64,000 bases of DNA from Collinsella sp. OM04-5 (GTDB taxonomy: Bacteria > Actinomycetota > Coriobacteriia > Coriobacteriales > Coriobacteriaceae), in contig NZ_QSUU01000003.1 of assembly GCF_003439125.1 (NCBI RefSeq), positions 92,253-156,252 on the forward strand, given 5' to 3'. A model generated the notes under the pieces. It made no database searches. It was not told the DNA's origin and saw only the letters and a list, made by a program, of their open reading frames with translations. Position numbers and translations under genes: made by a program. Positions 27,479 to 36,119 of the stretch are shown in pieces; positions within the stretch are counted from its first letter, which is position 1, and every line of letters begins with the position of its first letter.

Positions 27479-27518
27479 GCCTCCCATTTCTTGGACACAA
27501 GAAATGGGAGGCTTTTTT
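27479..27518 (+). terminator. Hairpin-terminator at the left end of the IS element
   Basis: 15-bp perfect stem (27479-27493 with 27498-27512), loop GACA, followed directly by six T residues that abut the orfA ATG. The 3' arm contains the GGGAGG ribosome binding site of orfA. Transcripts entering from outside would terminate and hide that site. Confidence 0.85.
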
Positions 27519-28034
27519 ATGGCTGGAAACGCTTTGTACGACGTCGGGATGAGGCTGCGAGCGGCAGAGCTGCACGACGAGGGGCACGGCCGCGCGGCGA
27601 TCGCGGCCCTTCTCGGGATGCCGGAGGAAACCGTGAGAGAATGGCTGTGCACCTACAGGTCTGCTGGTATCGAGGTTCTGGCCATGATGGGAAAGAAACA
27701 CACCGCCTATTCGTTCGAGACGAAGCTGGCCGCCGTCAGGGCGGTCGTCGACGAGGGCATGACGAAGCCCGAGGCCATGGAGAAGTTCGGGATAGCCTCG
27801 CCAAGCCCTTTCAAGAAATGGCTGAAGGCCTACAGGGAGGAGGGCCCGGAGGCGCTCAGGCCAAAGCCCAGGGGGAGGCCGAGGGGGTCCGGCTCCCCGT
27901 CCGGGGAGACGACGCGCGAGCAAGAGCTCGAGCGCAGGATCAAGAGGCTCGAGGCGGAGAACGCCTACCTAAAAAAATCGATCGCCCTGAAGGCGGAGAA
28001 ACGCTCTCGAACGGCGAGAAGGCCGCGGTCGTGA
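27519..28034 (+). CDS. IS3-family transposase OrfA
   Basis: 171-residue DNA-binding part of the transposase. Seen: an N-terminal helix-turn-helix-like segment, a second one around YSFETKLAAVRAVVDEGMTKPEAMEKFGI, a basic GRPRGSGS linker and a C-terminal leucine-zipper-like helix (RIKRLEAENAYLKKS). The ATG after T6 was chosen. Near its end the heptamer A_AAA_AAA (27971-27977) allows -1 frameshifting into orfB, which yields the OrfAB transposase; OrfA alone usually acts as a regulator in this family. Confidence 0.9.
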   Translation: MAGNALYDVGMRLRAAELHDEGHGRAAIAALLGMPEETVREWLCTYRSAGIEVLAMMGKKHTAYSFETKLAAVRAVVDEGMTKPEAMEKFGIASPSPFKKWLKAYREEGPEALRPKPRGRPRGSGSPSGETTREQELERRIKRLEAENAYLKKSIALKAEKRSRTARRPRS

Positions 28035-28864
28035 GCGGGCTTTCAGGGCAATACCCCCTCGCCGGCCTGGCGAGGTCGAGCTACTACTACGCGCTGTCGC
28101 ACCCGAAGGCTCCCACCAGGCCCGAGCTCTGGGAGGCCGCCGCCGAGATATTCTCGCGCACCGCCAACGGGTGCGGCCACAGGCAGATCGCCATGTGCCT
28201 GCGCGCCGAGCGGGGCGTGCGCATAGCCGACAAGACGACGCTGAAGATGATGCGCGAGATGGGCATCAGCTGCGGGATCCGCCGCGAGACCGACTACCAC
28301 AGGTACAACTCGTACAGGGGCAAGGTCGGAAAGACCTTCGAGAACGTCATCGGCAGGGACTTCGCCGCCGACGGGCCGTGGGAAAAGATGGGCACCGACG
28401 TCACCGAGTTCAAGCAGCCCTGGGGCAAGGCCTACTTCGCGCCGGTCTACGATTTCGGCAGCAAGGAGATCGTCGCCTGGTCCACGTCGCTGCATCCCAA
28501 CATGGCCCAGCAGCACGAGCTGCTCGACCAGCTCGTGTCCAAGATGCCCGAGGGCTCCAGGCCGGTCCTGCACTCGGACATGGGCTGGCAGTACCAGCAG
28601 GCCGGGTGGTGCAAGCGGTTGGAGGAGGCCGGCGTGGTGCAGAGCATGTCCCGGAAGGGCAACTGCATCGACAACGGCGCGACGGAGCAGGTGTTCGGCC
28701 ATATGAAGGACGAGTTCTTTCGCGGAAGAAAATGGCCTTGCTTCGAAGACTTCAAGAGAGACCTGGACGAATACATCATCCATTGGAACACGAGAAGGAG
28801 GCAGGTTAAACTGAAGGGACTGACCCCGGAGGAATTCCGGAATCAGTCCCTATGTGCGGCGTAG
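27971..28864 (+). CDS. IS3-family transposase OrfB (expressed as OrfAB by frameshift)
   Basis: Integrase catalytic part, given from the frameshift site because it has no convincing start of its own. Seen: HTH_21-like region with FSRTANGCGHRQIAM, then the DDE core: D in GTDVTEF, D in HSDMGWQYQ, E in GATEQVFGHMKDEF, 35 residues apart in the usual DD(35)E arrangement as far as I can count, and the family end LKGLTPEEFRNQ. Fusion with OrfA gives about 448 residues. Confidence 0.9.
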   Translation, partial: KKIDRPEGGETLSNGEKAAVVSGLSGQYPLAGLARSSYYYALSHPKAPTRPELWEAAAEIFSRTANGCGHRQIAMCLRAERGVRIADKTTLKMMREMGISCGIRRETDYHRYNSYRGKVGKTFENVIGRDFAADGPWEKMGTDVTEFKQPWGKAYFAPVYDFGSKEIVAWSTSLHPNMAQQHELLDQLVSKMPEGSRPVLHSDMGWQYQQAGWCKRLEEAGVVQSMSRKGNCIDNGATEQVFGHMKDEFFRGRKWPCFEDFKRDLDEYIIHWNTRRRQVKLKGLTPEEFRNQSLCAA

Positions 28865-28905
28865 GCCGCTTATTAGCCCGTCCAAGAATTGGGGCGCAGT
28901 TCAAT

Positions 28906-28923
28906 ATGGGCTGTGGGGTTTTC
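28906..28923 (+). terminator. 3' arm of the terminator split by the IS element
   Basis: Complement of 27453-27470, followed by TTTT. See the 5' arm. Confidence 0.85.
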
Positions 28924-28951
28924 TTTTACCCGTCGAGCTAATTCACGCAAC

Positions 28952-28999
28952 AAAAAGGACTGCCCCGCATCTCATCCTAAGAGAGATACGGGGCAGTCC
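28952..28999 (-). terminator. Rho-independent terminator after proS
   Basis: 11-bp stem GGACTGCCCCG/CGGGGCAGTCC (28957-28967 with 28989-28999), with a second inner ATCTC/GAGAT pairing, followed on the minus strand by TTTTT. It ends the long pyrH-to-proS run. Confidence 0.9.
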
Positions 29000-29029
29000 C
29001 GCAATTACATCTACTAGCAGAAATGTCGA

Positions 29030-30751
29030 TTAACGGCGTGCTGCCTTCACAAGCTCGGCGACCTTGGCGACGACCTCATCAATCGCCACATCCTCGCGCT
29101 CGCCCGTAGCACGGTCCTTGAGCTCAACGGTACCGTTCTTAAGGCCGCGCTTACCCAGAATCACCTGATACGGGAAGCCCATAAGGTCGTTGTCGGCAAA
29201 CTTAAAGCCAGGACGCTCATCGCGATCGTCGACGACGACCTCGATACCCTCGGCGCACAGACCCTCGACGATTTGGTCGCAGACAGAAGCGCACTCCTCC
29301 TTCTTGGGGTCGAGCGGAATCACCGCGACCTCGTACGGGGCAACGGAGACCGGCCAGACGATACCGTGCTCGTCGTTATGCTGCTCCACGACGGCAGCGA
29401 GCGAGCGAGACACGCCCACGCCGTAGCAACCCATGATGAGCGGCTTCTCCTTGCCATCCTCGTCCATAAAAGTGGCACCCATGGCCTCGGAGTACTTGGT
29501 GCCCAACTGGAAGACCTGAGAGACCTCGATACCGCGGGCAGCGGAAAGCGGCTTGCCGCAGTGCGGGCAGGGGTCGCCGGCAACGACAGTGACAAGGTCG
29601 GCCCACTCGTCGACGGAAAAATCGCGCTCGGGGCAGGCACCGGTAAAGTGATAGTCGACCTCGTTGGCACCGCAGGCCCACTGCTTGGACTCACGCAGGC
29701 TCTCATCGCAGACCAGACGAATACCCACGGGCAGGTTAACCGGTCCGATAAAGCCCTTATGCAGACCGTAGGTCTGGAGCTCCTCGTCGGTCATCATGCG
29801 ATAGCCCTTGCCAAAGACGTGCTCGGCCTTGCAGTCGTTGAGCTCGTGATCGCCCGGAACGATAGCCACAACAGGCTTACCCTCGGCATCGATGAGCGCC
29901 AGGGACTTGCGCGTGCCGTTCTCGGGGAACCCAAAGAACTTGGCAACAGCCTCGATGGTGCCCATACCCGGAGTCTCGACCTTGGTGAGCGTACCGTCGC
30001 CGGGGCCCTCGGTCACGACGACCTTGGTGCTTGCCGCCTCGTCATCGGCAGCAAAGCCGCAATCATCACAGTAGACCAGCGAAGCCTCGCCGGCCTCGGC
30101 CAGCGCCATGTACTCGACGGAGGTGTCGCCACCGATCTCGCCGGAATCGGCGACGACGGGCAGAGCCTTGATGTAGCAGCGCTCGCAAATGTTAGCGTAG
30201 GCCTGCTTCATCTTGTCGTACTCCTCCTGCAGGCTCTCCTGCGTGGCGGAGAAGCTGTAGGCGTCCTTCATGATGAACTCGCGACCGCGCATCAGGCCAA
30301 AACGGGGACGGAACTCGTCGCGGAACTTATCCTGGATGTGATAGAGGTTCACTGGCAGCTGCTTGTAGGAACGCAACTCATTGCGCACCAGGGCCGTGAC
30401 GGTTTCCTCATGCGTGGGTCCGAGCACAAACTCGCGGCCGTGGCGGTCATCAAAGCGCACAAGCTCCTTGCCATAGGCATCGATACGGCCGGACTCACGC
30501 CACAGCTCGGCATCGACCATGATGGGCATCATGAGCTCCTGGGCGCCGGCAGTGTCCATCTCGTCGCGCACGATGTTCTCGATCTTGCGAATCGAGCGCC
30601 ACGCGAGCGGCAGATAGGAATAGAGACCGGCGGCCTCCTTGCGGATCATGCCGGCACGGAGCAGCAGGCGATGGCTCGCAAGTTCGGCGTCGGCCGGATC
30701 CTCTTTGAGCGTCGGAGCATACAGCTTAGACATATACATTGCTCGAGTCAT
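29030..30751 (-). CDS. proS: Prolyl-tRNA synthetase, bacterial type
   Basis: Class II synthetase charging tRNA-Pro. Seen: class II motif 1 to 3 architecture, the inserted editing (INS) domain between motifs 2 and 3 that hydrolyses Ala-tRNA-Pro and marks the bacterial type (residues about 230-390, with GDHELNDCK), and a C-terminal anticodon-binding domain. 573 residues. The ATG directly follows the ispG stop, with GAGGAG 6 nt upstream; two in-frame ATGs follow within six codons. Confidence 0.95.
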   Translation of the reverse strand: MTRAMYMSKLYAPTLKEDPADAELASHRLLLRAGMIRKEAAGLYSYLPLAWRSIRKIENIVRDEMDTAGAQELMMPIMVDAELWRESGRIDAYGKELVRFDDRHGREFVLGPTHEETVTALVRNELRSYKQLPVNLYHIQDKFRDEFRPRFGLMRGREFIMKDAYSFSATQESLQEEYDKMKQAYANICERCYIKALPVVADSGEIGGDTSVEYMALAEAGEASLVYCDDCGFAADDEAASTKVVVTEGPGDGTLTKVETPGMGTIEAVAKFFGFPENGTRKSLALIDAEGKPVVAIVPGDHELNDCKAEHVFGKGYRMMTDEELQTYGLHKGFIGPVNLPVGIRLVCDESLRESKQWACGANEVDYHFTGACPERDFSVDEWADLVTVVAGDPCPHCGKPLSAARGIEVSQVFQLGTKYSEAMGATFMDEDGKEKPLIMGCYGVGVSRSLAAVVEQHNDEHGIVWPVSVAPYEVAVIPLDPKKEECASVCDQIVEGLCAEGIEVVVDDRDERPGFKFADNDLMGFPYQVILGKRGLKNGTVELKDRATGEREDVAIDEVVAKVAELVKAARR

Positions 30752-31834
30752 TTATTTCTCCTCAATAAGCTTGTCGACCTCGGCCATAAGCGCATCGACA
30801 ATTTGGTCCTCAGCTACTTTACCAATGATCTGGCCATGCGAAAAGAGCAAGGCCTGACCACGTCCGCAAGCAACGCCCAGGTCGGCATCAGAAGCCTCAC
30901 CGGGGCCATTAACGGCACATCCCATGACGGCAATCGAGAGCGGCGCGGTATAGTTCTTAAGCCGCTCGGTTACTTCCTCGGCGATAGGAATCAGGTTAAC
31001 CTGACAGCGGGCGCACGTGGGGCACGAGACAATCTCGGGGCCGCGGCGACGCAGGCCCAACGACTGCAAAATTCCCCAGGCGACCGGCGGCTCCTCAACC
31101 GGATCGGCCGTGAGCGAGACGCGCATGGTGTCACCGATACCCTCAGACAGCAGGATACCAAGACCCACTGAGCTCTTGATGGTGCCCTGCAGCTTGGTAC
31201 CTGCCTCAGTTACGCCCAGGTGAAGCGGAACGTGGGGAATCTCACGCGACAGGGCTCGATAGGTATCGAGCGTCGTCTGCACGCTATGGGCCTTGGCCGA
31301 AAGCACAATGTTCTTAAAGCCGCGGTCCTCAAAGTGCCGCACAAAGCGCTCGCTAGACATCACGAGCTTCTCGGGCTGCGTGAGGTCTTCGCGCTCGGCG
31401 ATATCCTGCTCAAGCGAGCCCGCGTTCACGCCAATGCGAATCGCGCACCCAGCAGCGCCCGCGGCATCGATCACGGCATCGACCTTGGCCCAATCGCCAA
31501 TGTTGCCGGGATTGATGCGGAGCTTGGCGGCACCGGCCTCAACGGCACCAATGGCGAGCTTATGGTTAAAGTGGATATCAGCGACAATCGGCACCGGAGA
31601 CTCGGCACAGATGGTGCGGAAACCCTCAAGCGCGGCCTCGGTAGGCACGCTCACGCGCACGATATCGCAGCCAGCCTGCGCCAACGCGCACACTTGCGCA
31701 AGCGTTGCCTGGGCATCAGCGGTATCGGTGCAGGTCATAGACTGAACCACGACCGGAGCGCCACCACCGATCTGCACGCCGCCCACATGCACGGGGCGCG
31801 TCAACTCGCGAGGCAAAGGATGGGATAAAGACAA
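30752..31834 (-). CDS. ispG: 4-hydroxy-3-methylbut-2-enyl diphosphate synthase IspG
   Basis: Iron-sulfur enzyme of the non-mevalonate isoprenoid pathway. Seen: VHVGGVQIGGGAPVVVQSM opening, TIM-barrel, then the 4Fe-4S ligands in SCPTCARC and CAVNGPGE. About 360 residues. The start is uncertain: the TTG at 31834 has AGGGGAG at good spacing and is preferred; a GTG three codons upstream abuts the same site. The long N-terminal open extension overlaps rseP and is not real. It lies in one run with dxr, another enzyme of this pathway. Confidence 0.92.
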   Translation of the reverse strand: MSLSHPLPRELTRPVHVGGVQIGGGAPVVVQSMTCTDTADAQATLAQVCALAQAGCDIVRVSVPTEAALEGFRTICAESPVPIVADIHFNHKLAIGAVEAGAAKLRINPGNIGDWAKVDAVIDAAGAAGCAIRIGVNAGSLEQDIAEREDLTQPEKLVMSSERFVRHFEDRGFKNIVLSAKAHSVQTTLDTYRALSREIPHVPLHLGVTEAGTKLQGTIKSSVGLGILLSEGIGDTMRVSLTADPVEEPPVAWGILQSLGLRRRGPEIVSCPTCARCQVNLIPIAEEVTERLKNYTAPLSIAVMGCAVNGPGEASDADLGVACGRGQALLFSHGQIIGKVAEDQIVDALMAEVDKLIEEK

Positions 31835-31847
31835 TCCAAACACTCCC

Positions 31848-33209
31848 CTACAGAATAAATCGAAGGATGTCGGAACGAAGCATATAGACAAACAGCAGTG
31901 CAAAGAGCGCGATGCCGACATAGCTGACGATTGTCTGCACTTTGAGCGGCAGCTCGCGGCCCGCAATCTTTTGAATGATCTCGATGACCAGCTTGCCGCC
32001 ATCGAGAGGTGGGATGGGCAGCAGGTTCATAAAGCCAAGCGAGAACGAAATGAGGGCGGCAAAGGAAAGGAACGTGGCAGGGCCGGCAGCAGCGGCCTGT
32101 GAGGACATAACGCTAATACCCACGATCGAAGAAGACTGATCGAGAATCTCCATCGTATGCTGCGGCTGGAGCAGGCGCATCACGCCATCCGCTGTCTGCA
32201 CGACATAGGAGAACGACAGGCGAGCCGACGTGATGGGGTCTAAACGGACCACCTGCGTAGAGGCATACACACCTAGGCGCTCGTCCTCTTTGAGCGCAAC
32301 CGTGGTCGAATGCTGCTTGCCGTCACGCTCGTACTCGATGGCGATATCGTCCTTACCGGCAGCCTTGCCGATGGCATCGTAGACATCCATCCAAGTGGAA
32401 CATGAGACACCGTCAACCGAAAGGATCGCGTCACCGCCCTCGATACCCGCCTTGGCGGCAATAGACCCCTCGTCAACCTGACCGATCACGTTGGTATCCA
32501 TCGGCACGGTGACACCCGCAATGGAATAGATGCTCATAAGGAGCAAAAAACCCGTCAGGATATTGACGATAATGCCCGCGAGCAGCATAAAGGCGCGCTT
32601 GAGAAAGCCTTGGCCAAGATAGGTGTGCGAGCGCTCTTGCGCAAGGAACTCGGCCTCGCCGCACGGCAGCTCCCACACATCGCCCTCGGCAGTCGCATGT
32701 TCGCGATCGAAACGGCGACCATCAAAGGTGGTATAGCCTGCCTTGTCTCGCGGCAACGTCTGATATTTGGTGGGATAGTAGCTCGGCGAGGGCTTCTCCC
32801 CTTCCTCATACCAGGGCGCGATGGAGCCCCAGCCCAGCAAAAGGGCGCATGCCTCGAGCACATCCTCCTCGGAAAGCTCGAGCTCGACAGCAAGGTCGGC
32901 CACGGTCACGCGACCATGACGATAGATAGCCGCGAGCACGCGGTCGGCGCACGAAACATCGGTCGGATCCATACCGCAGATGGCAGCGTAGCCACCCAGC
33001 AGCAGCGGGGTCACGCCAAACTTGGTTCCAATGCGACGCGACGTGTAATGGATGTCAAAGCGGCACGGCAGACCCAAAAAGAACTCGGTCACACGGACGC
33101 CGCAGGCGCGCGCCGCCAAAAAGTGGCCGCCCTCGTGCAAAAACACGAGGACGGAAAGCATCAGCAGGCCCCAAAAGACCGATGAGAGAACGCTCAGAAC
33201 AGTATCCAT
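31848..33209 (-). CDS. rseP: RseP-family site-2 protease with a large insertion
   Basis: Intramembrane zinc metalloprotease that cleaves anti-sigma factors or signal-peptide remnants. Seen: HEGGH (residues 25-29) in the first membrane helix, a PDZ domain (about 235-320), and NLLPIPPLDGG in the last third. Between the GGY motif (about 72) and the next membrane helix (about 203) there is an insertion of roughly 110 residues that contains a winged-helix-like segment. About 453 residues. An ATG start was chosen; a TTG five codons earlier is possible. Lies between dxr and ispG, a conserved order. Confidence 0.9.
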   Translation of the reverse strand: MDTVLSVLSSVFWGLLMLSVLVFLHEGGHFLAARACGVRVTEFFLGLPCRFDIHYTSRRIGTKFGVTPLLLGGYAAICGMDPTDVSCADRVLAAIYRHGRVTVADLAVELELSEEDVLEACALLLGWGSIAPWYEEGEKPSPSYYPTKYQTLPRDKAGYTTFDGRRFDREHATAEGDVWELPCGEAEFLAQERSHTYLGQGFLKRAFMLLAGIIVNILTGFLLLMSIYSIAGVTVPMDTNVIGQVDEGSIAAKAGIEGGDAILSVDGVSCSTWMDVYDAIGKAAGKDDIAIEYERDGKQHSTTVALKEDERLGVYASTQVVRLDPITSARLSFSYVVQTADGVMRLLQPQHTMEILDQSSSIVGISVMSSQAAAAGPATFLSFAALISFSLGFMNLLPIPPLDGGKLVIEIIQKIAGRELPLKVQTIVSYVGIALFALLFVYMLRSDILRFIL

Positions 33210-33234
33210 AAAACGAAAAAGCAATCCTTATGGG

Positions 33235-34422
33235 TTAGGAACGGGTTGCGGCGAGCACCTGCGCAGCCTTTTCACGCGCCCACGCATCGGTGTCGCGAAG
33301 CTGCTCAAACGAATCGACCACCTGCATATCGTGGGCGTACATGCAGGATTCCACAATGCGATCGATATCGGTAAAGCTGCAGCCATCGTGCAGGAAGGCA
33401 TCGACGGCGACCTCGTTGGCGGCATTGAGCACGCACGGCATGGTGCCACCCGTCTTGCCGGCACGCTCGGCCAGTGCCAGACAGCGGAAGGTATCCATGT
33501 CGGCAGCATCAAACGTGAGCTGCCCCAGCTCGCGGAAATCGATACGAGGCGCCGGAGTATCCCAACGCTCGGGATACGAGAACGCGAACTGGATGGGAAT
33601 ACGCATGTCGGATGCACCGAGATGCGCCATCACGGAGCCGTCGGCGAACTCGACCATAGAGTGAATCTTGGACTGACGCTGCACGACCACGTTAATGAAA
33701 TCGAGGTCGCAGTTAAACAGATGCATGGCCTCAATGCGCTCCAGGCCCTTGTTCATGAGGGTGGCGGAGTCAATGGTAATCTTGGCACCCATGGCCCACG
33801 TGGGATGCGCGAGGGCATCGGCACGCGTCACGCGATCGAGCTCGTCGCGCGTGCGGCCAAAGAACGGACCGCCCGAGCAGGTGAGCCAAATGCAGTGGGC
33901 CTCGCGCGGGTTCTCCCCCAGATAGCACTGGTAGATGGCGGAATGCTCAGAGTCGACCGGAATAAGCTGGCCCGGTTGTGCCAACGGCATAAGCAAGTCG
34001 CCACCGACGACGAGGGACTCCTTGTTGGCAAGGGCAAGGCGCTTATTCGAGGTCAAGGCCGCATGGCTCGCCTCGAGACCGGCGGCGCCCACAATAGCGA
34101 CAAGCACGCAGTCGACATCGTCGCGATGCGCGAGCTCGCAAACCGCCTGCGCGCCAACGCCGAGCTTCGTTCCCTCGGGCAACTCCTGCAGCACGGCGTC
34201 ATCGCCATGATCGACATCGGCTACGGCAACCGCCGGAACCGAGAACTCACGGGCAGCGGCAACGAGCTCAGAGGTACTGGAGTTAACGGACAGCGCCGTC
34301 ACCTGCAGGCGATCGGCATGCTGGCGGCACACATCGAGCGCCTGGGTGCCGATAGAGCCTGTACAGCCCAGGATGGCAACACGGAGACGTCCATCGGAGC
34401 CATACGTCGTCTGGAAGGACAT
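33235..34422 (-). CDS. dxr: 1-deoxy-D-xylulose 5-phosphate reductoisomerase
   Basis: NADPH-dependent first committed enzyme of the non-mevalonate pathway. Seen: nucleotide-binding VAILGCTGSIGTQALDV near the N-terminus, the ANKESLVVGG substrate-binding motif, and MGAKITIDSATLMNKGLE with metal ligands. 395 residues. The ATG shares a base with the cdsA stop (TAATG), so the two are coupled. Target family of fosmidomycin. Confidence 0.95.
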   Translation of the reverse strand: MSFQTTYGSDGRLRVAILGCTGSIGTQALDVCRQHADRLQVTALSVNSSTSELVAAAREFSVPAVAVADVDHGDDAVLQELPEGTKLGVGAQAVCELAHRDDVDCVLVAIVGAAGLEASHAALTSNKRLALANKESLVVGGDLLMPLAQPGQLIPVDSEHSAIYQCYLGENPREAHCIWLTCSGGPFFGRTRDELDRVTRADALAHPTWAMGAKITIDSATLMNKGLERIEAMHLFNCDLDFINVVVQRQSKIHSMVEFADGSVMAHLGASDMRIPIQFAFSYPERWDTPAPRIDFRELGQLTFDAADMDTFRCLALAERAGKTGGTMPCVLNAANEVAVDAFLHDGCSFTDIDRIVESCMYAHDMQVVDSFEQLRDTDAWAREKAAQVLAATRS

Positions 34423-35321
34423 TACAGCACGCCTCCGATCATCAGCAACAGCTGCGCGGTGATGCAGCCGAAGATAAGCGAATCGCTACGATCGAGCATG
34501 CCGCCGTGGCCCGGGATAAGGTTGCCGGAATCCTTGACGCCCACACCGCGCTTGATACGCGACTCGATAAGGTCGCCGATAACGCCCAGAATGGACACCA
34601 CCACGCCGCACAGCAGCGCATAGGGCAGGCTGAGCTTGTAGAAGTGCGTCGCCCACAGGATGAGCCAAATCAAAACCGAGCCCAAGATGCCGCCGACAAA
34701 CCCCTCCCAGCTCTTTTTGGGAGAAATCTTGGGAACCATCTTGTGCTTGCCGATACGGCTGCCCACGATGTAGGCAAACGAATCGGAGACCCAAAGGGAC
34801 GCGCAAACGCCCACTGAAAGCAGGGCGCCGGCAAAACCGGGCACGGCATCGCGCAGCAGCACGATAGCCGACAGCATAAAGCCAGTGTAGATGGGACCCA
34901 TGAGCGTCACGGCCACATCAGAGATGCGGGTACGCGGCGACCAGACATACCAAATGCCCACAGCGAGCATCAGGGCAAAAAGCAGGGCATTCAGCAACAT
35001 CGAATCGCCCAACGCCGACAGCGGAAAGAGTACGGCGGCAGCGATACCCATGCGCTCGTTAGCCATCTTGCCATCGAGCCTTGTCATACGGAAAAACTCA
35101 TAGCAGCACAGACCGCTCATGACAGAAACAAAGATGGCCGTGGGCACGATACCCAAAACCAAGCACAGGATAAAGACAACGGCGTAGACGATACCGGCGG
35201 CGGCACGGGTAATAAAGCCCGCCAGCCACGAACCGGTACCGTTCTTCGCTGCAGGCGCTCCCGCAGCGGCAGCTTTGCGCGCAGGCGTCTTGGGAGCAGA
35301 TGCCTTGGGACGATCGGACAC
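34422..35321 (-). CDS. cdsA: Phosphatidate cytidylyltransferase
   Basis: Membrane enzyme making CDP-diacylglycerol from phosphatidic acid and CTP. Seen: an N-terminal Ala/Lys/Pro-rich cytoplasmic stretch of about 30 residues, some eight hydrophobic segments, and the CDP-alcohol synthase signature near the end with SRIKRGVGVKDSGNLIPGHGG. 299 residues. GTG start with GAGGAGG upstream. Neighbour of uppS, as in many bacteria. Confidence 0.93.
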   Translation of the reverse strand: MSDRPKASAPKTPARKAAAAGAPAAKNGTGSWLAGFITRAAAGIVYAVVFILCLVLGIVPTAIFVSVMSGLCCYEFFRMTRLDGKMANERMGIAAAVLFPLSALGDSMLLNALLFALMLAVGIWYVWSPRTRISDVAVTLMGPIYTGFMLSAIVLLRDAVPGFAGALLSVGVCASLWVSDSFAYIVGSRIGKHKMVPKISPKKSWEGFVGGILGSVLIWLILWATHFYKLSLPYALLCGVVVSILGVIGDLIESRIKRGVGVKDSGNLIPGHGGMLDRSDSLIFGCITAQLLLMIGGVL

Positions 35322-35323
35322 GA

Positions 35324-36118
35324 TTAAGCCTCCTCGGTCTTGCTCAGTCCACCAAACCTACGGTCACGGCCCTGATAGGCCAAAATGGCGTCGACAAGGC
35401 CCCAACGATCAAAGTCGGGCCAATAGGTATCGGTGACGTAGAACTCGGAATAAGCCACCTGCCACAGCAGATAGTTCGAAAGGCGCAGCTCACCAGAGGT
35501 GCGAATCACAAGCTCAGGATCGGGAAGACCGGCGGTATAGAGGTGGGAAGCCACCATGTCGTCATCAATTGCGGCAGGATCGATCTTACCGGCGGCAGCG
35601 TCGAGTGCAATCTGACGGACAGCGCGGGTAATCTCGGCACGCGCGCCGTAGTTGACGGCAAGCGCCAGCGTCATACCGGTATGATCGGCGCACTCGGCAA
35701 GACCGCGTTCAAAAACGTCGCGGGTCTTCTTGGGCAGCGCGGAAATGTCACCCAAAAAGACAACACGCACGTTTTCGCGCTTCAGAAGCGGCAGCTCGTC
35801 GATAAACGTCTTGGCAAACAGATGCATCAAAACGTTGACCTCATGCTGCGGACGGTTCCAGTTTTCGGTAGAAAACGCATAGGCAGAAAGCACGTCGACG
35901 CCTAGGCGCACGCAGGCGGTAATGATCTCGCGCAGCGAGACGATACCCGCCTTATGACCCTCGGTGCGCGCAAGACCGCGCGACGTAGCCCAACGACCGT
36001 TGCCGTCCATGATGCACGAGATATGGTGCGGAATCTTATTGAGGTCAAGGTCGGAAAAACCGACGCCCGCAGGGGCGTCGGCAAAGTACTCGACCAGTTT
36101 ATGCTCGTCGTATTGCAC
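35324..36118 (-). CDS. uppS: Isoprenyl transferase (undecaprenyl diphosphate synthase)
   Basis: Cis-prenyltransferase making the undecaprenyl carrier for cell wall synthesis. Seen: catalytic CIMDGNGRWA motif with its Asp near residue 38, and RTSGELRLSNYLLWQ and YWPDF near the C-terminus. 264 residues. GTG start one base after the frr stop, with GGAGATCTAAG upstream. The frr-uppS-cdsA-dxr-rseP-ispG-proS order is a classical cell envelope and translation cluster. Confidence 0.94.
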   Translation of the reverse strand: MQYDEHKLVEYFADAPAGVGFSDLDLNKIPHHISCIMDGNGRWATSRGLARTEGHKAGIVSLREIITACVRLGVDVLSAYAFSTENWNRPQHEVNVLMHLFAKTFIDELPLLKRENVRVVFLGDISALPKKTRDVFERGLAECADHTGMTLALAVNYGARAEITRAVRQIALDAAAGKIDPAAIDDDMVASHLYTAGLPDPELVIRTSGELRLSNYLLWQVAYSEFYVTDTYWPDFDRWGLVDAILAYQGRDRRFGGLSKTEEA

Positions 36119-36119
36119 C

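Larger units (their letters stand above)
27473..28903 (+). mobile_element. Intact IS3-family insertion sequence
   Basis: 1431 bp, bounded by 24-bp terminal inverted repeats at 27473-27496 and 28880-28903 (21 of 24 match, tips TG...CA). It carries orfA and orfB with a -1 slippery heptamer between them, typical of the IS3 family (IS150-like in size). A perfect hairpin plus T6 lies at the left end in front of orfA. No clear target duplication is visible at the flanks. Open frames are undamaged, so the element is probably mobile. Confidence 0.93.

Noticed and set aside
27470..28910. Target-site duplication of the intact IS
   Set aside because: The three or four bases on each side (TTA-type left, ATA-type right) do not match, so I do not claim a duplication; it may have been lost or the ends may differ by a base.
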